Shown here piece by piece: positions 26,086 to 35,149 of a stretch of DNA of 55,814 nucleotides. The position numbers and the translations under genes were made by a program. Each line of letters begins with the position of its first letter. Within the stretch, counting starts at the first letter, position 1. The stretch comes from Chloroflexota bacterium (GTDB lineage Bacteria; Chloroflexota; Dormibacteria; CF-121). The DNA lies in contig VBFR01000185.1 in NCBI GenBank assembly GCA_005889345.1, forward strand, positions 1-55,814, written 5' to 3'. The notes below the pieces were generated by a model, which had not been told where the DNA came from, searched no databases, and saw nothing but the letters and a program-made list of their open reading frames with translations.

Positions 26086-27536
26086 CGATCAACCTGAGCG
26101 GCCTCGGCATCGACTACGGGGCGATCCTGCCCGAGCTGATCGTGGTCGGCACGGCGATCGTCGTCCTCTTTTTGGACCTGGTCGTGCCCGCCGACCGGCG
26201 CGGATGGCTCGCGGGCGTGACCGTGGTCGGGCTGCTCGCCGCGCTCGCCGCCAGCTTTCCGCTCTGGGGGCAGGACCGTGCCGCCTTCGGCGACACCGTG
26301 ATTGCCGACAGCCTGGCCGCGTTCTTCAACGTGCTGCTGATCGCGATCACGATTCTCACCGCCCTGATCTCGCCGCGCTTCCTGCGCGCGCTCGATCTCG
26401 ACTACGGCGAGTACTACATCCTTCTATTGGGAGCGACCGCCGGCATGATGCTGCTGGCCGCCGCCACCAGCCTGATGACGATCTTCCTCGGCATCGAGCT
26501 GCTCTCGGTCTGCCTCTATGTGCTCTCCGGGTTCGCGCGGACCGCGTTGCGCTCGCAGGAGGCGGCCCTCAAGTACCTGCTGCTGGGCGGCTTCGCCACC
26601 GGCTTCCTGCTCTACGGCATGGCCCTCATCTACGGCGCCACCGGCAGCACGACGCTGCGGGCGATCGCAGCGGCCACCACCACGGCAGCCGCCAGCAACG
26701 TCTTGCTCCTGGTCGGCATCGCCTTGCTCTCGGTCGGGCTCGCCTTCAAAGTGTCGGCGGCGCCCTTCCACATGTGGACGCCGGACGTCTACGAGGGCGC
26801 GCCCACCGTCGTCACGACCTTCATGTCAGTGGCAACCAAGGCGGCAGCCTTTGCCGCCATCGGTCGCATCTTCATCGCGACATTCCCCTCGATCTCGAGC
26901 CGCTGGTACTTCCCGCTGGCGCTGATCGCCATCTTCTCGCTCTTCATTGGCAACCTGGTCGCAATCACCCAGGACAACATCAAGCGCATGCTCGCTTACT
27001 CGGGAATCGCGCATGCTGGGTACATCCTGCTCGGGATCCTTCCGGGCACGACCCAGGGTTTCACGGCAACGCTGTTCTACATTGCCGCCTACGCCGTCAT
27101 GAACTTCGGCGCCTTCGCGGTCGTCACCGCGATCGGCGCCGGCGGCGAGCAGACCGCCGACCTCAGCTACTGGCGCGGTCTGTTCTACCGACGTCCCTTC
27201 CTGGCGACGGTGATGACGATCTTCATGCTCTCCCTGGCGGGCATCCCGCCGACCGTGGGGTTCTTCGCCAAGCTCTTCGTCTTCCAGTCGCTGGTAACGG
27301 CGCAGATCTGGGCGCCCCTCGTGGTGGCGGTGATCATGACGATCGTATCCTTCTATTACTACTTGCGGGTGATCGTGGTCATGCTCGCCCAACCCGATGG
27401 GGCGGTCGCCGAGAACCGCGTCGGGTTCTCGACCAGCACCGTGCTGGGCGCCGTGGCGGTCGCCACCGTCTTCCTCGGCCTCTTTCCGTCGGTGGTCCTC
27501 GACTGGGCAAGCCACGCGGCGTCTCTACACTTTTAG
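26082..27536 (+). CDS. nuoN: NADH-quinone oxidoreductase subunit N
   Basis: A 484-residue antiporter-like subunit, last of the operon. It has the family Glu in 'IFLGIELLSVCLYVL', and 'FKVSAAPFHMWTPDVYEGAPT' with the conserved Lys. ATG overlaps nuoM by 4 nt. The C-terminus is short, as is normal for NuoN. Confidence 0.96.
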   Translation: MTINLSGLGIDYGAILPELIVVGTAIVVLFLDLVVPADRRGWLAGVTVVGLLAALAASFPLWGQDRAAFGDTVIADSLAAFFNVLLIAITILTALISPRFLRALDLDYGEYYILLLGATAGMMLLAAATSLMTIFLGIELLSVCLYVLSGFARTALRSQEAALKYLLLGGFATGFLLYGMALIYGATGSTTLRAIAAATTTAAASNVLLLVGIALLSVGLAFKVSAAPFHMWTPDVYEGAPTVVTTFMSVATKAAAFAAIGRIFIATFPSISSRWYFPLALIAIFSLFIGNLVAITQDNIKRMLAYSGIAHAGYILLGILPGTTQGFTATLFYIAAYAVMNFGAFAVVTAIGAGGEQTADLSYWRGLFYRRPFLATVMTIFMLSLAGIPPTVGFFAKLFVFQSLVTAQIWAPLVVAVIMTIVSFYYYLRVIVVMLAQPDGAVAENRVGFSTSTVLGAVAVATVFLGLFPSVVLDWASHAASLHF

Positions 27537-27569
27537 GAATCCCATGAAGCTCGGTTGCACGGTGCACCC

Positions 27570-28847
27570 ATGATCGCTCCGTCGCCGGTGCGTCAGGCGA
27601 TCCGGCCGGCGGCCCGCCGCCCGATCACGCCGGTGCGCTGGCTCGGTCGAGCATGGCGCGAGCTGCGGAAGATGCGGACCGCGATCATCCTGCTCGCCAT
27701 CCTGGCGCTGTTGGCGGTCATCGGCACGCTCCTCCCGCAGCTGCCGCAGAACCCGCGCGGCGTGATGGGCTACGTCCTGCGCCATCCGGCGAGTGCTCCC
27801 TGGTTCGCCCGGCTTGGTCTCTTCGACATCTTCAGCTCCTGGCCGTTCATCATCACCGCGGTTCTCATGTACACCTCGATTGGGGCGAGCATGTTCATCC
27901 GCGTGCCCGCCGCCTGGCGGCGCGTGATGGACCCGGCGCAGCGCAACCGGGGGCTTTTTGCCGAGATCGCGAGCATCGTTTTCCACGCGAGCTTCTTCAT
28001 CCTGCTGGTGGGCGTCATCTACGGCAAGGCGGCCGGGTTCGTCGGCAATGCCGCGGTGGTGGAGGGGGACAGCTTCGTCGAAGCCCGCGCGAACTATGAC
28101 AACCTGAGTGAGGGGAAGCTGGCCAGCAAGCACGCGGGCTTTCAAGTCAAGGTCGATCGCTTCAGCGCCAGCTTCTGGCCCACGGGCGCGCCAAAGGACT
28201 TCACCTCCCAGGTCCGTATCTACGACGGCGGTCGGCTGGTCGACACGAAGAGCATCCAGGTCAACCACTACGTCGAGTACCGGGGCGTGAAGATCTACCA
28301 GGCGGGCTACGGCTGGGCGCCGACACTGCGCATCGAATCCCCCGACGGCCGGGTCCTCGAAGACGTGGCGACCATCTTCGTCGGCGATCCCCAGTTCGCG
28401 AACGGCGTGATCAAGGTCCCCTCCGCCGGACCACCCCCGGAGCAGCTGGGCGCGACGGCGATCTTCATGCCCGATCCGCAGATCGTCAACCAGTCGATCG
28501 CGCCGGGCACGCCCCAGCTCAAAAACCCGATCCTGCTGGTCCGGCTCTTCCGGGGTGACCTGCACCTGACCCAGCCCCAGAACGTCTTCGCGCTGGACAC
28601 CAGCAACATGGACCTCCGCTGGCGGGGGGCGCTCCGGGTCGGGGACAGCGTCGTCACCCCCGACGGCTACAAGCTGAGCTTCACCGGGTTGAAGGCCTAC
28701 ACCGATCTGACCCTCAACAAGGATCCGGGGATTCCCATCGTGCTGGCGGCCTTCGTGATCGGGCTCGGCGCCCTGCTTATCAGCCTCTACCTGCCCCTGA
28801 TGGGCCCGGAACAGCGGCTGTCGCCACCCCGGGAGCTCACCGGCTAA
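27570..28847 (+). CDS. resB: ResB-like cytochrome c biogenesis protein
   Basis: A 425-residue protein. ATG 27570 is preferred over the track's TTG 27555. Three N-terminal membrane helices (about 30-50, 75-95, 140-160) are followed by a large extracytoplasmic domain and a final helix ('VLAAFVIGLGALLISLYLPL'), the ResB/Ccs1 plan. The conserved 'YRGVKIYQAGYG' element is present. ResB works with ResC/CcsA to deliver and attach haem to cytochrome c outside the membrane. No ccsA-like partner follows; it sits 33 nt after nuoN, so it is probably the last gene of the nuo transcript. Confidence 0.8.
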   Translation: MIAPSPVRQAIRPAARRPITPVRWLGRAWRELRKMRTAIILLAILALLAVIGTLLPQLPQNPRGVMGYVLRHPASAPWFARLGLFDIFSSWPFIITAVLMYTSIGASMFIRVPAAWRRVMDPAQRNRGLFAEIASIVFHASFFILLVGVIYGKAAGFVGNAAVVEGDSFVEARANYDNLSEGKLASKHAGFQVKVDRFSASFWPTGAPKDFTSQVRIYDGGRLVDTKSIQVNHYVEYRGVKIYQAGYGWAPTLRIESPDGRVLEDVATIFVGDPQFANGVIKVPSAGPPPEQLGATAIFMPDPQIVNQSIAPGTPQLKNPILLVRLFRGDLHLTQPQNVFALDTSNMDLRWRGALRVGDSVVTPDGYKLSFTGLKAYTDLTLNKDPGIPIVLAAFVIGLGALLISLYLPLMGPEQRLSPPRELTG

Positions 28848-28886
28848 GTCTCAAGGTAACGGCCCCCGCAACGTTTCTGTCGTCGT

Positions 28887-29474
28887 ATGACCAGAGTGAA
28901 TGGTCCCAACGGCAGGGATCGGAAGCGCTGGCGCGGCCCCATGCTGGAAGGCGTGCCGGGCCACCGTTTTTCCTATTCCAAAGGGCAGGCGATCGTCGAA
29001 ACGGCGCTGCTGCTGCCGATCCTGATGTTGCTGGTTATGGGCAGCGCCGATTTGGGCCGGGTCTTCTACTACGCCATCGCCGTCACCAACTCCGCCCGCG
29101 AGGCGGCCCGGCAGGGGACGTATTGGGATCCGACTTCCAGCAGCAACGCCTACGATAGCTACGCTCAGGTTCTGGCCGCGGCACAGGAGGAGGTGCCGAG
29201 CGACGTGACGCTTAGCCTCCCCACGAGCACCCCCTCGCACTGCCTGACCGGCGCACCCGCGAGCTGGTCGATCTACTACCCCACGCAGCCAAACACCGGC
29301 TACGTGTTCATTTGCTTCGACGGCAACGACAGCCAGTCGACGGCCGCGACGCAGACGATTCAGGTGATCATCCTCTACAACTTCTCGCCGGTGACCCCGC
29401 TGGCACAGGTCGTCGGCGCCAGCCTCATCCAGGTCGAAGCGGCCACGACGATGCAGGTGCAAAAGCAACAATGA
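28887..29474 (+). CDS. TadE-like pseudopilin (cassette 1, first copy)
   Basis: A 195-residue protein with a basic N-terminus and the TadE signature 'KGQAIVETALLLPILMLLVMGSADLGRVFYY' in one transmembrane helix at ~32-55, followed by 'ITNSAREAARQGTY'-type sequence. The Glu five residues into the hydrophobic stretch is the conserved pseudopilin Glu. The outside domain has Cys in 'SHCLTG' and 'YVFICFDG'. Starts 39 nt after resB. Overlaps the next TadE gene by 4 nt (ATGA). Confidence 0.8.
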   Translation: MTRVNGPNGRDRKRWRGPMLEGVPGHRFSYSKGQAIVETALLLPILMLLVMGSADLGRVFYYAIAVTNSAREAARQGTYWDPTSSSNAYDSYAQVLAAAQEEVPSDVTLSLPTSTPSHCLTGAPASWSIYYPTQPNTGYVFICFDGNDSQSTAATQTIQVIILYNFSPVTPLAQVVGASLIQVEAATTMQVQKQQ

Positions 29475-29995
29475 AGCGCAGGCAGCGGGGTCAGACGCTG
29501 GTCGAGATGGCGATGATCGCGCCCTTCCTGATCATGATCCTGCTGGTGATGATCGACTGCGGCCGCGCCGCCTACGCCTATTCCACGCTGGCCGGCGCGA
29601 CGCGCGATGGCGCCCGGGCCGCGGTCACCACCGGCAGCAACCGGCCCGACAATTCCTGGGTCGTTGGGGCCGTCAAGCAGAATGCCTTCGGCGTTCAGCT
29701 CAGCCCGGCGACCTGTATCAATGACGCGCCGCCGGCGAGTCCCAGCATGGCGCCCAACACGGGGCTCGTCTACGTCGGGGCGGGGAGCGGCAACACGACC
29801 ACCAACGCCCCTGCCGGCCAGCCGCCGGCCGCTGCCCTGGGAAGCTGTGAGGCGGTGATTCCCAGCTACGCCGGTCACCACGCGCTGGCGGTCACCATCA
29901 AATACAATTTCCAGCCGCTGACGCCATTCGGCTCGCAGTTTTTCCCGGGTGGGATCGTCATGACTGTTACCAGCACCATGAGCACCGAGTATTGA
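29471..29995 (+). CDS. TadE-like pseudopilin (cassette 1, second copy)
   Basis: A 174-residue TadE-type protein: 'RGQTLVEMAMIAPFLIMILLVMIDCGRAAYAYS' then 'ATRDGARAAV'. The extracytoplasmic domain ends 'TPFGSQFFPGGIVMTVTSTMSTEY'; the same ending, in diverged form, closes the fourth TadE gene (32099-32644), which shows that the cassettes are duplicates. Confidence 0.8.
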   Translation: MKRRQRGQTLVEMAMIAPFLIMILLVMIDCGRAAYAYSTLAGATRDGARAAVTTGSNRPDNSWVVGAVKQNAFGVQLSPATCINDAPPASPSMAPNTGLVYVGAGSGNTTTNAPAGQPPAAALGSCEAVIPSYAGHHALAVTIKYNFQPLTPFGSQFFPGGIVMTVTSTMSTEY

Positions 29996-31455
29996 TGCAC
30001 GCATCCTGGTTGCGAAAGCAGTCAGGGCAGGCGGTTGTCCTCGTCGCCGTCGCGGTGGTGGTGCTGACCGCGATCCTGGCGCTCGCGTTGGACGGTGGGG
30101 GGATCTATCTCGATCGGCGACAGATCCAGAACGCCGCGGACTCGGCCGCGCTGGCGGGGGCGGAGCTGCTGATGGCGATACCGCCCAGTTATCCGGGCAT
30201 CCACAACCAGGCGATCGGGAACCTCGTCAAGAATCTCCCGGGCACGAGCACCGCGGGGACCGTGTGCAGCGCCTCGTGCCCGAACCAGCCGACGGTCGGC
30301 TTCCCGAGTGGCGGGCTCGGCACGCTCAATTTGGGCGCGGGCTACTACGCCGAGCTGTCCGTGACCAACTCATACACCTACCTCGCCGTCGTCTGGCACA
30401 TCCACCAGGTGGCGGTGGCCCCGATCCACGGCTTCCAGTCGACGATGACACTGCAGGCCCGCGCGGTGGCGCAGAACGCGAACCTGCCTTACGCGGTCGT
30501 GGCCTTGCAGGACAAGCCGGCGAATTCGCAATATCACAACCTCAACATCTCAGCATCGACCGCGGTCCTCGGGCTGCAGGGTGGTGGCGGCCCGAGCGCG
30601 CGCGGGGGTGTCTTTTCCAACGCGGGCATCGACCCGGGTAACGGCATCCCCGCGATCACCTTCAGTCCGGCGGGCAACGCCGGTGATCTCTGGGCGGTCA
30701 ACGAACCGAACGGCGACCAGTCCCTCTTGAACGCCGCCGGCCGGGTGACGGGGCAGCAGACAGCGGGAACCCTACCTCGGCTCGCATCGCACCTCGACTT
30801 GCCGAGCTATCCGGAGCCCGCACCGCCAGCGGCCAGCTTCAATGGCAGTACCGTGGTCAATGGAACGGCGTACCTGTGCCCCGGTCAATACACCAACCAG
30901 ATCAACGTGCAGAGCGCGGGGACGGCAATCCTGTTTCCCGGCGTCTACAAGGTGCAGGCAGGGGGGGTCAACGTCCAGGGGACGCTGCGGACGCTGACGA
31001 ACGCCGATCTGCCGATCTCCGGCTGCGGCCAGACGCTGACCTCGGGCGCGGACCTTGGCGCCATTGTCGAGATCAAACCGGACAACTTTGGCGGCAGCAC
31101 CCGCTGCGACAAGAACCCGTTCACGGTGGGGAGCAGCGCCACGTTCACGCTCACCCCGTCCCTCAACTACTTCAATATCAACGTCTACATCGAGACCTAC
31201 TCGGCAGCCTGGCAGACTGTTTGCACAACCCAGCCTCTCGGCACGAACGTCCTCCAATTTTCGTCGGGAGCCTGCTACAACATCAGCGGCGCAATCTATG
31301 GCCCGGCCGACAACATGATCATGGGCACGAGCAGCGCCTGCGGGACGACGGTCGGCCAGGTGATCGCCTGGACGCTGACGGTGAACGGCAGCGGCACGCT
31401 CAACGCCAACTTCAGCGCCAACCGGTTGCCCTACATCAAGGGCCTGACCCAGTAG
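29995..31455 (+). CDS. TadG-like protein (cassette 1)
   Basis: A 486-residue protein; ATG 29995 overlaps the stop before it and is preferred over TTG 29992. The N-terminus 'SGQAVVLVAVAVVVLTAILALALDGGGIYLDRRQIQNAADSAALAGA' (read in pieces) is the TadE/G-like (PF13400-type) membrane helix and signature. The ~430-residue outside domain is beta-rich with Gly/Asn turns, 'LCPGQY' and 'ISGAIYGPADNMI', and ends 'LPYIKGLTQ'. Membrane-anchored with an extracytoplasmic domain; probably works with the two TadE-like partners upstream. Confidence 0.8.
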   Translation: MHASWLRKQSGQAVVLVAVAVVVLTAILALALDGGGIYLDRRQIQNAADSAALAGAELLMAIPPSYPGIHNQAIGNLVKNLPGTSTAGTVCSASCPNQPTVGFPSGGLGTLNLGAGYYAELSVTNSYTYLAVVWHIHQVAVAPIHGFQSTMTLQARAVAQNANLPYAVVALQDKPANSQYHNLNISASTAVLGLQGGGGPSARGGVFSNAGIDPGNGIPAITFSPAGNAGDLWAVNEPNGDQSLLNAAGRVTGQQTAGTLPRLASHLDLPSYPEPAPPAASFNGSTVVNGTAYLCPGQYTNQINVQSAGTAILFPGVYKVQAGGVNVQGTLRTLTNADLPISGCGQTLTSGADLGAIVEIKPDNFGGSTRCDKNPFTVGSSATFTLTPSLNYFNINVYIETYSAAWQTVCTTQPLGTNVLQFSSGACYNISGAIYGPADNMIMGTSSACGTTVGQVIAWTLTVNGSGTLNANFSANRLPYIKGLTQ

Positions 31456-31559
31456 CAGTCACGGTCCCGTCACCCGTACAACGATCGCGTAACAAACGGG
31501 CGCGCCGCTTGAGGACGAGCCCGGCGTAAGAGTCGGCGTAGGAACCCGTCACTAAGGTT

Positions 31560-32099
31560 GTGACCGTGCGTCGTATCCTGCCAACCAAGCGTGCCCAGGC
31601 GATGGTCGAAATGGCGCTCATGGCACCGGTCCTGTTCTTGATGGTGCTTGGCGCCACCGACCTTTCGCAACTCTTTTACTACTCAACGTCGATCACGAAT
31701 GCGGCTCGAGAAGGCGCGCGCCAGGGTGCCTACTACGACCCGATGACCTTCCCCGGGGGAAACACGTACGCCACGGACGCAGCCGTCTACTCGGCCGTGA
31801 ACGCGGAAGCCTCCTACCTGAACTTGTCCGAGCCGTGCCATCCGAACACGATCTGCAGCGGAAGTCTGACGAACTGCCCCAGTTATCCCTATGCGAACGC
31901 GCTGTATCCGCCGACATCGGCGCCGAACACCGGCTACGTGTTCGTTTGCTTCAACAACTCGACGACCGCGACCACCGCGACGGTGGGCCAGCCGATTCGG
32001 ATCACGATCCTCTATAGCTTTCAGCCGGTGACACCGCTGATCGGCAGCATGGTCCACTCCGCCGCCAGCACTGAGATCCTGACCCAGGGGAACGGCTGA
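31560..32099 (+). CDS. TadE-like pseudopilin (cassette 2, first copy)
   Basis: A 179-residue protein from GTG 31560. TadE signature 'RAQAMVEMALMAPVLFLMVLGATDLSQLFYY' then 'ITNAAREGARQGAYYDP', closely matching the gene at 28887. 'APNTGYVFVCFNN' mirrors 'QPNTGYVFICFDG'. The 104-bp gap from cassette 1 shows no clear promoter. Confidence 0.8.
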   Translation: MTVRRILPTKRAQAMVEMALMAPVLFLMVLGATDLSQLFYYSTSITNAAREGARQGAYYDPMTFPGGNTYATDAAVYSAVNAEASYLNLSEPCHPNTICSGSLTNCPSYPYANALYPPTSAPNTGYVFVCFNNSTTATTATVGQPIRITILYSFQPVTPLIGSMVHSAASTEILTQGNG

Positions 32100-32644
32100 T
32101 GCGCCGGCCGAAGAAGCGGGCCCAGGCGATGATCGAGCTGGCGATGCTGGCGCCGATGATCTTCATGCTGCTGATCTTTGTCTTCGATCTCGCTCGAGCC
32201 GCAGCCACCTGGGCCGCGATTTCCGAAGCGGTACGAGAAGGATCGCGCACGTCCGTGACCATCGGCCAGACGACGGCAGCCACCGACTACGCCATCATCG
32301 GCAACACGCAGGCATTCGGCGTCAATCTGAGCATCAGCCCGGTGACCGGTTGTGTCCATGGCCACACTGCCGGCATGGTCACGCCGCCGCCGGCGATCGG
32401 AAACACCGGCTACATCTACATCCTGTCCACCGTGGCCGGGCAACCGAACGCGCCCTCGGGCGGGGCGGGCTACGCCGAGACCGTCAACGCCGGCTGCAAC
32501 GCGATCACGGCTGCCGGGCTCGGCCGATACCCGCTCAAAGTCGTGATCGCCTATAACTATCAGCCCTTTACGCCGTTTGCCTCGCAATTCATGCCGGGTG
32601 GCATCACGATGATCGCAAGCAGCACGATGAGCACGGAGTTCTAA
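32099..32644 (+). CDS. TadE-like pseudopilin (cassette 2, second copy)
   Basis: A 181-residue protein with 'RAQAMIELAMLAPMIFMLLIFVFDLARAA' and 'AVREGSRTSV'. Its ending 'TPFASQFMPGGITMIASSTMSTEF' is the counterpart of the 29471 gene. TGATG overlap with the gene before it. Confidence 0.8.
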   Translation: MRRPKKRAQAMIELAMLAPMIFMLLIFVFDLARAAATWAAISEAVREGSRTSVTIGQTTAATDYAIIGNTQAFGVNLSISPVTGCVHGHTAGMVTPPPAIGNTGYIYILSTVAGQPNAPSGGAGYAETVNAGCNAITAAGLGRYPLKVVIAYNYQPFTPFASQFMPGGITMIASSTMSTEF

Positions 32645-32646
32645 CC

Positions 32647-34167
32647 ATGATCATGTCCAGCTATCGCCGTCGCAAGCTCGCTGGTCAGGCGCTGGTCATC
32701 TTCGCCCTGGCGATCATGGCCATCACGGGCCTGCTCGTGATCGCGGTTGATGGCGGCTCGATCTACCTCGACAAGCGGCGGATGCAGAATGCCGCGGATG
32801 CCGGGGCGCTCGCCGGGGGCGACGCCGCCGAGGCGCTGCCCTTGCGGAGCTACTCCGTCCCGCACCAGGCGGCGCTCAACGAGATCTATCACAACCTGTT
32901 CCCGGGAACCACCGTGCCCACCGTGCCCGGCGCGGCCGGCGCGACCTACACGACCACGGCGTTCTCCGGCACCTATCAATTCATCCTGACGGCGGACGTG
33001 GCCAATGTCCAGCAGGACACCTACCTGGTGGTCATCAACCATGCCTACAACTTCTTTGCCGCCCAGGCGATTGGCTTCGGGTCGTCAACCTGCATTCTGG
33101 GTGGCACGACGACCACCAACGCCGTCTGCCTGCAGGCCCACGCCAAGGCGCTCGCCGCCACCTACCCGTTCGCGTTGATCCTGCTTAACGACGAAATCCT
33201 GAACTACGAAAACCTCTCGATGAACGGCTCGAACGCCAAGCTGGTGCTCCACGACGGCGGGAGCAAGGGTGGCGCCTTCTCCAACGAGAGCATGAACGCC
33301 GGTAACGGCAGCATTTACTTCAACCCCTGCGGCACGTCGGGCGACCTCTGGGCCGCCAACGAGAGTGTCGCTGGCACCGGCAATATCCCCGGCCACAGCT
33401 GGGGACACTACGGGGACGGCGCCACCTATCCGACGTGCACTGCAAACACTCTGTACACGCCCTATCCGAAGAACACCGTCAAGATCCCGTTCCCCAGCTA
33501 CCCCGAACCGGCCGTAACCGGCCCCACCTATTCGCCTGCCTTGACGGCGTCGGGTGGCACCTACTATCTCTGTCCGGGCACCTACCAGGGAACGCTGAGC
33601 GAGAGCAGCCCCGGATCGACGGTCATCATGTATCCCGGGGTCTATCGCTTCACGGCCCCGATCGCCATGACCCTGACGGGTGGGACCATTCGCGGGGCCG
33701 TCGCCACGGACTACCCGATCCCGGGAGCGGCGGTCGCGATCAACTGCACCGGTTACAACACCAGCAGCGCGCCGGCGGACCTGGGCTTGATCATCGAACT
33801 CAAGGCCGCGGACTGTACCACGAACACCTTCAAGGTGGCCGGCGGGTCGACCACCATCACCTTCCGGCCGTCGCCGAGATACAACAACATCAGCTTCTAC
33901 ATCGAGTTGCTCGCCCCCTACCCAGGGCTGGGATGCTCATCGTCCACGCCCAACGGAACCCACGTCGTCAACATCTCCGGCTCGGCCTCGCTCAATATCT
34001 ACGGCGCCTTCTACGGCCCGGGCGACAACATGTTCTTCTGCGGCAACGGCGCCGGATACGGAGTCGGCCAGATCGTCGCCTGGACGATGATCCTGTGTGG
34101 TAACGGCACCGTGGACGAGCATTACAACCCGGCCTACCTGCCCTACTTCCGTGGCCTGATCCAGTAG
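32647..34167 (+). CDS. TadG-like protein (cassette 2)
   Basis: A 506-residue counterpart of the 29995 gene: N-terminal 'AGQALVIFALAIMAITGLLVIAVDGGSIYLDKRRMQNAADAGALAGG' (in pieces), a beta-rich outside domain with 'LCPGTY', 'MYPGVYRF' and 'IYGAFYGPGDNMF', and the ending 'LPYFRGLIQ'. Tandem ATG codons at 32647 and 32653 leave a two-residue uncertainty in the start. Confidence 0.8.
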   Translation: MIMSSYRRRKLAGQALVIFALAIMAITGLLVIAVDGGSIYLDKRRMQNAADAGALAGGDAAEALPLRSYSVPHQAALNEIYHNLFPGTTVPTVPGAAGATYTTTAFSGTYQFILTADVANVQQDTYLVVINHAYNFFAAQAIGFGSSTCILGGTTTTNAVCLQAHAKALAATYPFALILLNDEILNYENLSMNGSNAKLVLHDGGSKGGAFSNESMNAGNGSIYFNPCGTSGDLWAANESVAGTGNIPGHSWGHYGDGATYPTCTANTLYTPYPKNTVKIPFPSYPEPAVTGPTYSPALTASGGTYYLCPGTYQGTLSESSPGSTVIMYPGVYRFTAPIAMTLTGGTIRGAVATDYPIPGAAVAINCTGYNTSSAPADLGLIIELKAADCTTNTFKVAGGSTTITFRPSPRYNNISFYIELLAPYPGLGCSSSTPNGTHVVNISGSASLNIYGAFYGPGDNMFFCGNGAGYGVGQIVAWTMILCGNGTVDEHYNPAYLPYFRGLIQ

Positions 34168-34178
34168 CGGTCCATCCT

Positions 34179-34184
34179 TAGAAT
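34179..34184 (+). promoter_or_regulatory. -10 element TAGAAT upstream of the DMT gene
   Basis: TAGAAT overlaps the annotated ATG 34183 and ends 7 nt before an in-frame GTG (34192). This is the same -10 to GTG spacing seen at 13244-13257, and suggests a leaderless GTG start. Confidence 0.35.
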
Positions 34185-35100
34185 GGCGGGCGTGCCCGCC
34201 AGTAATCGAAGTGCGGCGGGCGTGGCGCTCGTCATCGGCTCGGCATGTTGCTTCGGATCACTCGGCGTCTTCGGCAAGCTCGCCTACCGGCTCGGGCTGA
34301 CCACGCCGCAGCTGCTCAGTTATCGGTTCGCGCTGGCCGCGCTGATGCTCTGGTTGGCCACCGCGGTCACGCGACAGGGCTTGCCGCCGCGACGTAGTCT
34401 CGTCGGTCTCGCGATCATGGGCGGTGCCGGCTACGTCGGCCAGTCGGCGGCCTATTTCAGCGCCCTGCACTTCATCCCGGTGTCGACCACGGCCCTGCTG
34501 CTCTACACCTTTCCCGTGGTCGTCACCTTGCTGGCGACGCTTCTTTTCCAGGAGCCGCTCGGCTGGACAAGGATCGTAGCCGTGGCCCTGGCGTTCATCG
34601 GCACGATGCTCGTGGTGCAGGCGCAACTGACGGCTGCGCCGCCGATCGGCATCATCCTGGGACTGACGTCCGCGGCCGTCTACTCGGGCTACATCCTTCT
34701 TGGAAGCCGGCTGCTCCCCGGGATCCCGCCTGTTTCAGCGACCGCCACTATCGCGACCGCCGCCGCGATCGTGTGGAGCGGATTCGCGGCCGCAACCGGC
34801 CAGCTGATGGTGAATTGGACGCCCTCACGAGCGGCGCTCCTCATTGCCTTTGCGGTGATCGCGAGCACCATCCCGATCCTGGCATTCATCCTGGGTCTCC
34901 GGCTGATCGGGGCATCCCGCGCTGCCATTCTCAGCACCTTCGAGCCGGCGAGCAGCGTGCTGCTCGCGGTCCTCGTCCTGGGTGAAGCAGCCAATCCCAT
35001 CCAATATCTCGGCGGCGCATTCATCCTGGCATCCGTTGTGGTGCTCGAAGGCCAGGGCTGGCTCGCTTCGCGGGCGCTTGCGCAGGCGACGCGGGAGTAG
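34183..35100 (+). CDS. DMT-superfamily (EamA) transporter
   Basis: A 305-residue inner-membrane protein with ten predicted helices in two EamA halves. First half begins 'GVALVIGSACCFGSLGVFGKLAY', second half 'GIILGLTSAAVYSGYILLGSRLL'. 'STTALLLYTFPVVVTLLATLLFQEPLG' and 'RAAILSTFEPASSVLLAVLVLGE' are the helix 4/9 family signatures. Probably exports metabolites or amino acids; substrate not predictable. The start may be GTG 34192 rather than ATG 34183, shortening the protein by three residues. Confidence 0.85.
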   Translation: MAGVPASNRSAAGVALVIGSACCFGSLGVFGKLAYRLGLTTPQLLSYRFALAALMLWLATAVTRQGLPPRRSLVGLAIMGGAGYVGQSAAYFSALHFIPVSTTALLLYTFPVVVTLLATLLFQEPLGWTRIVAVALAFIGTMLVVQAQLTAAPPIGIILGLTSAAVYSGYILLGSRLLPGIPPVSATATIATAAAIVWSGFAAATGQLMVNWTPSRAALLIAFAVIASTIPILAFILGLRLIGASRAAILSTFEPASSVLLAVLVLGEAANPIQYLGGAFILASVVVLEGQGWLASRALAQATRE

Positions 35101-35149
35101 GCCGGGTCCGGCAGAAATCCCGGGCCGCACCGTTACTCCTGAGTCGGTG

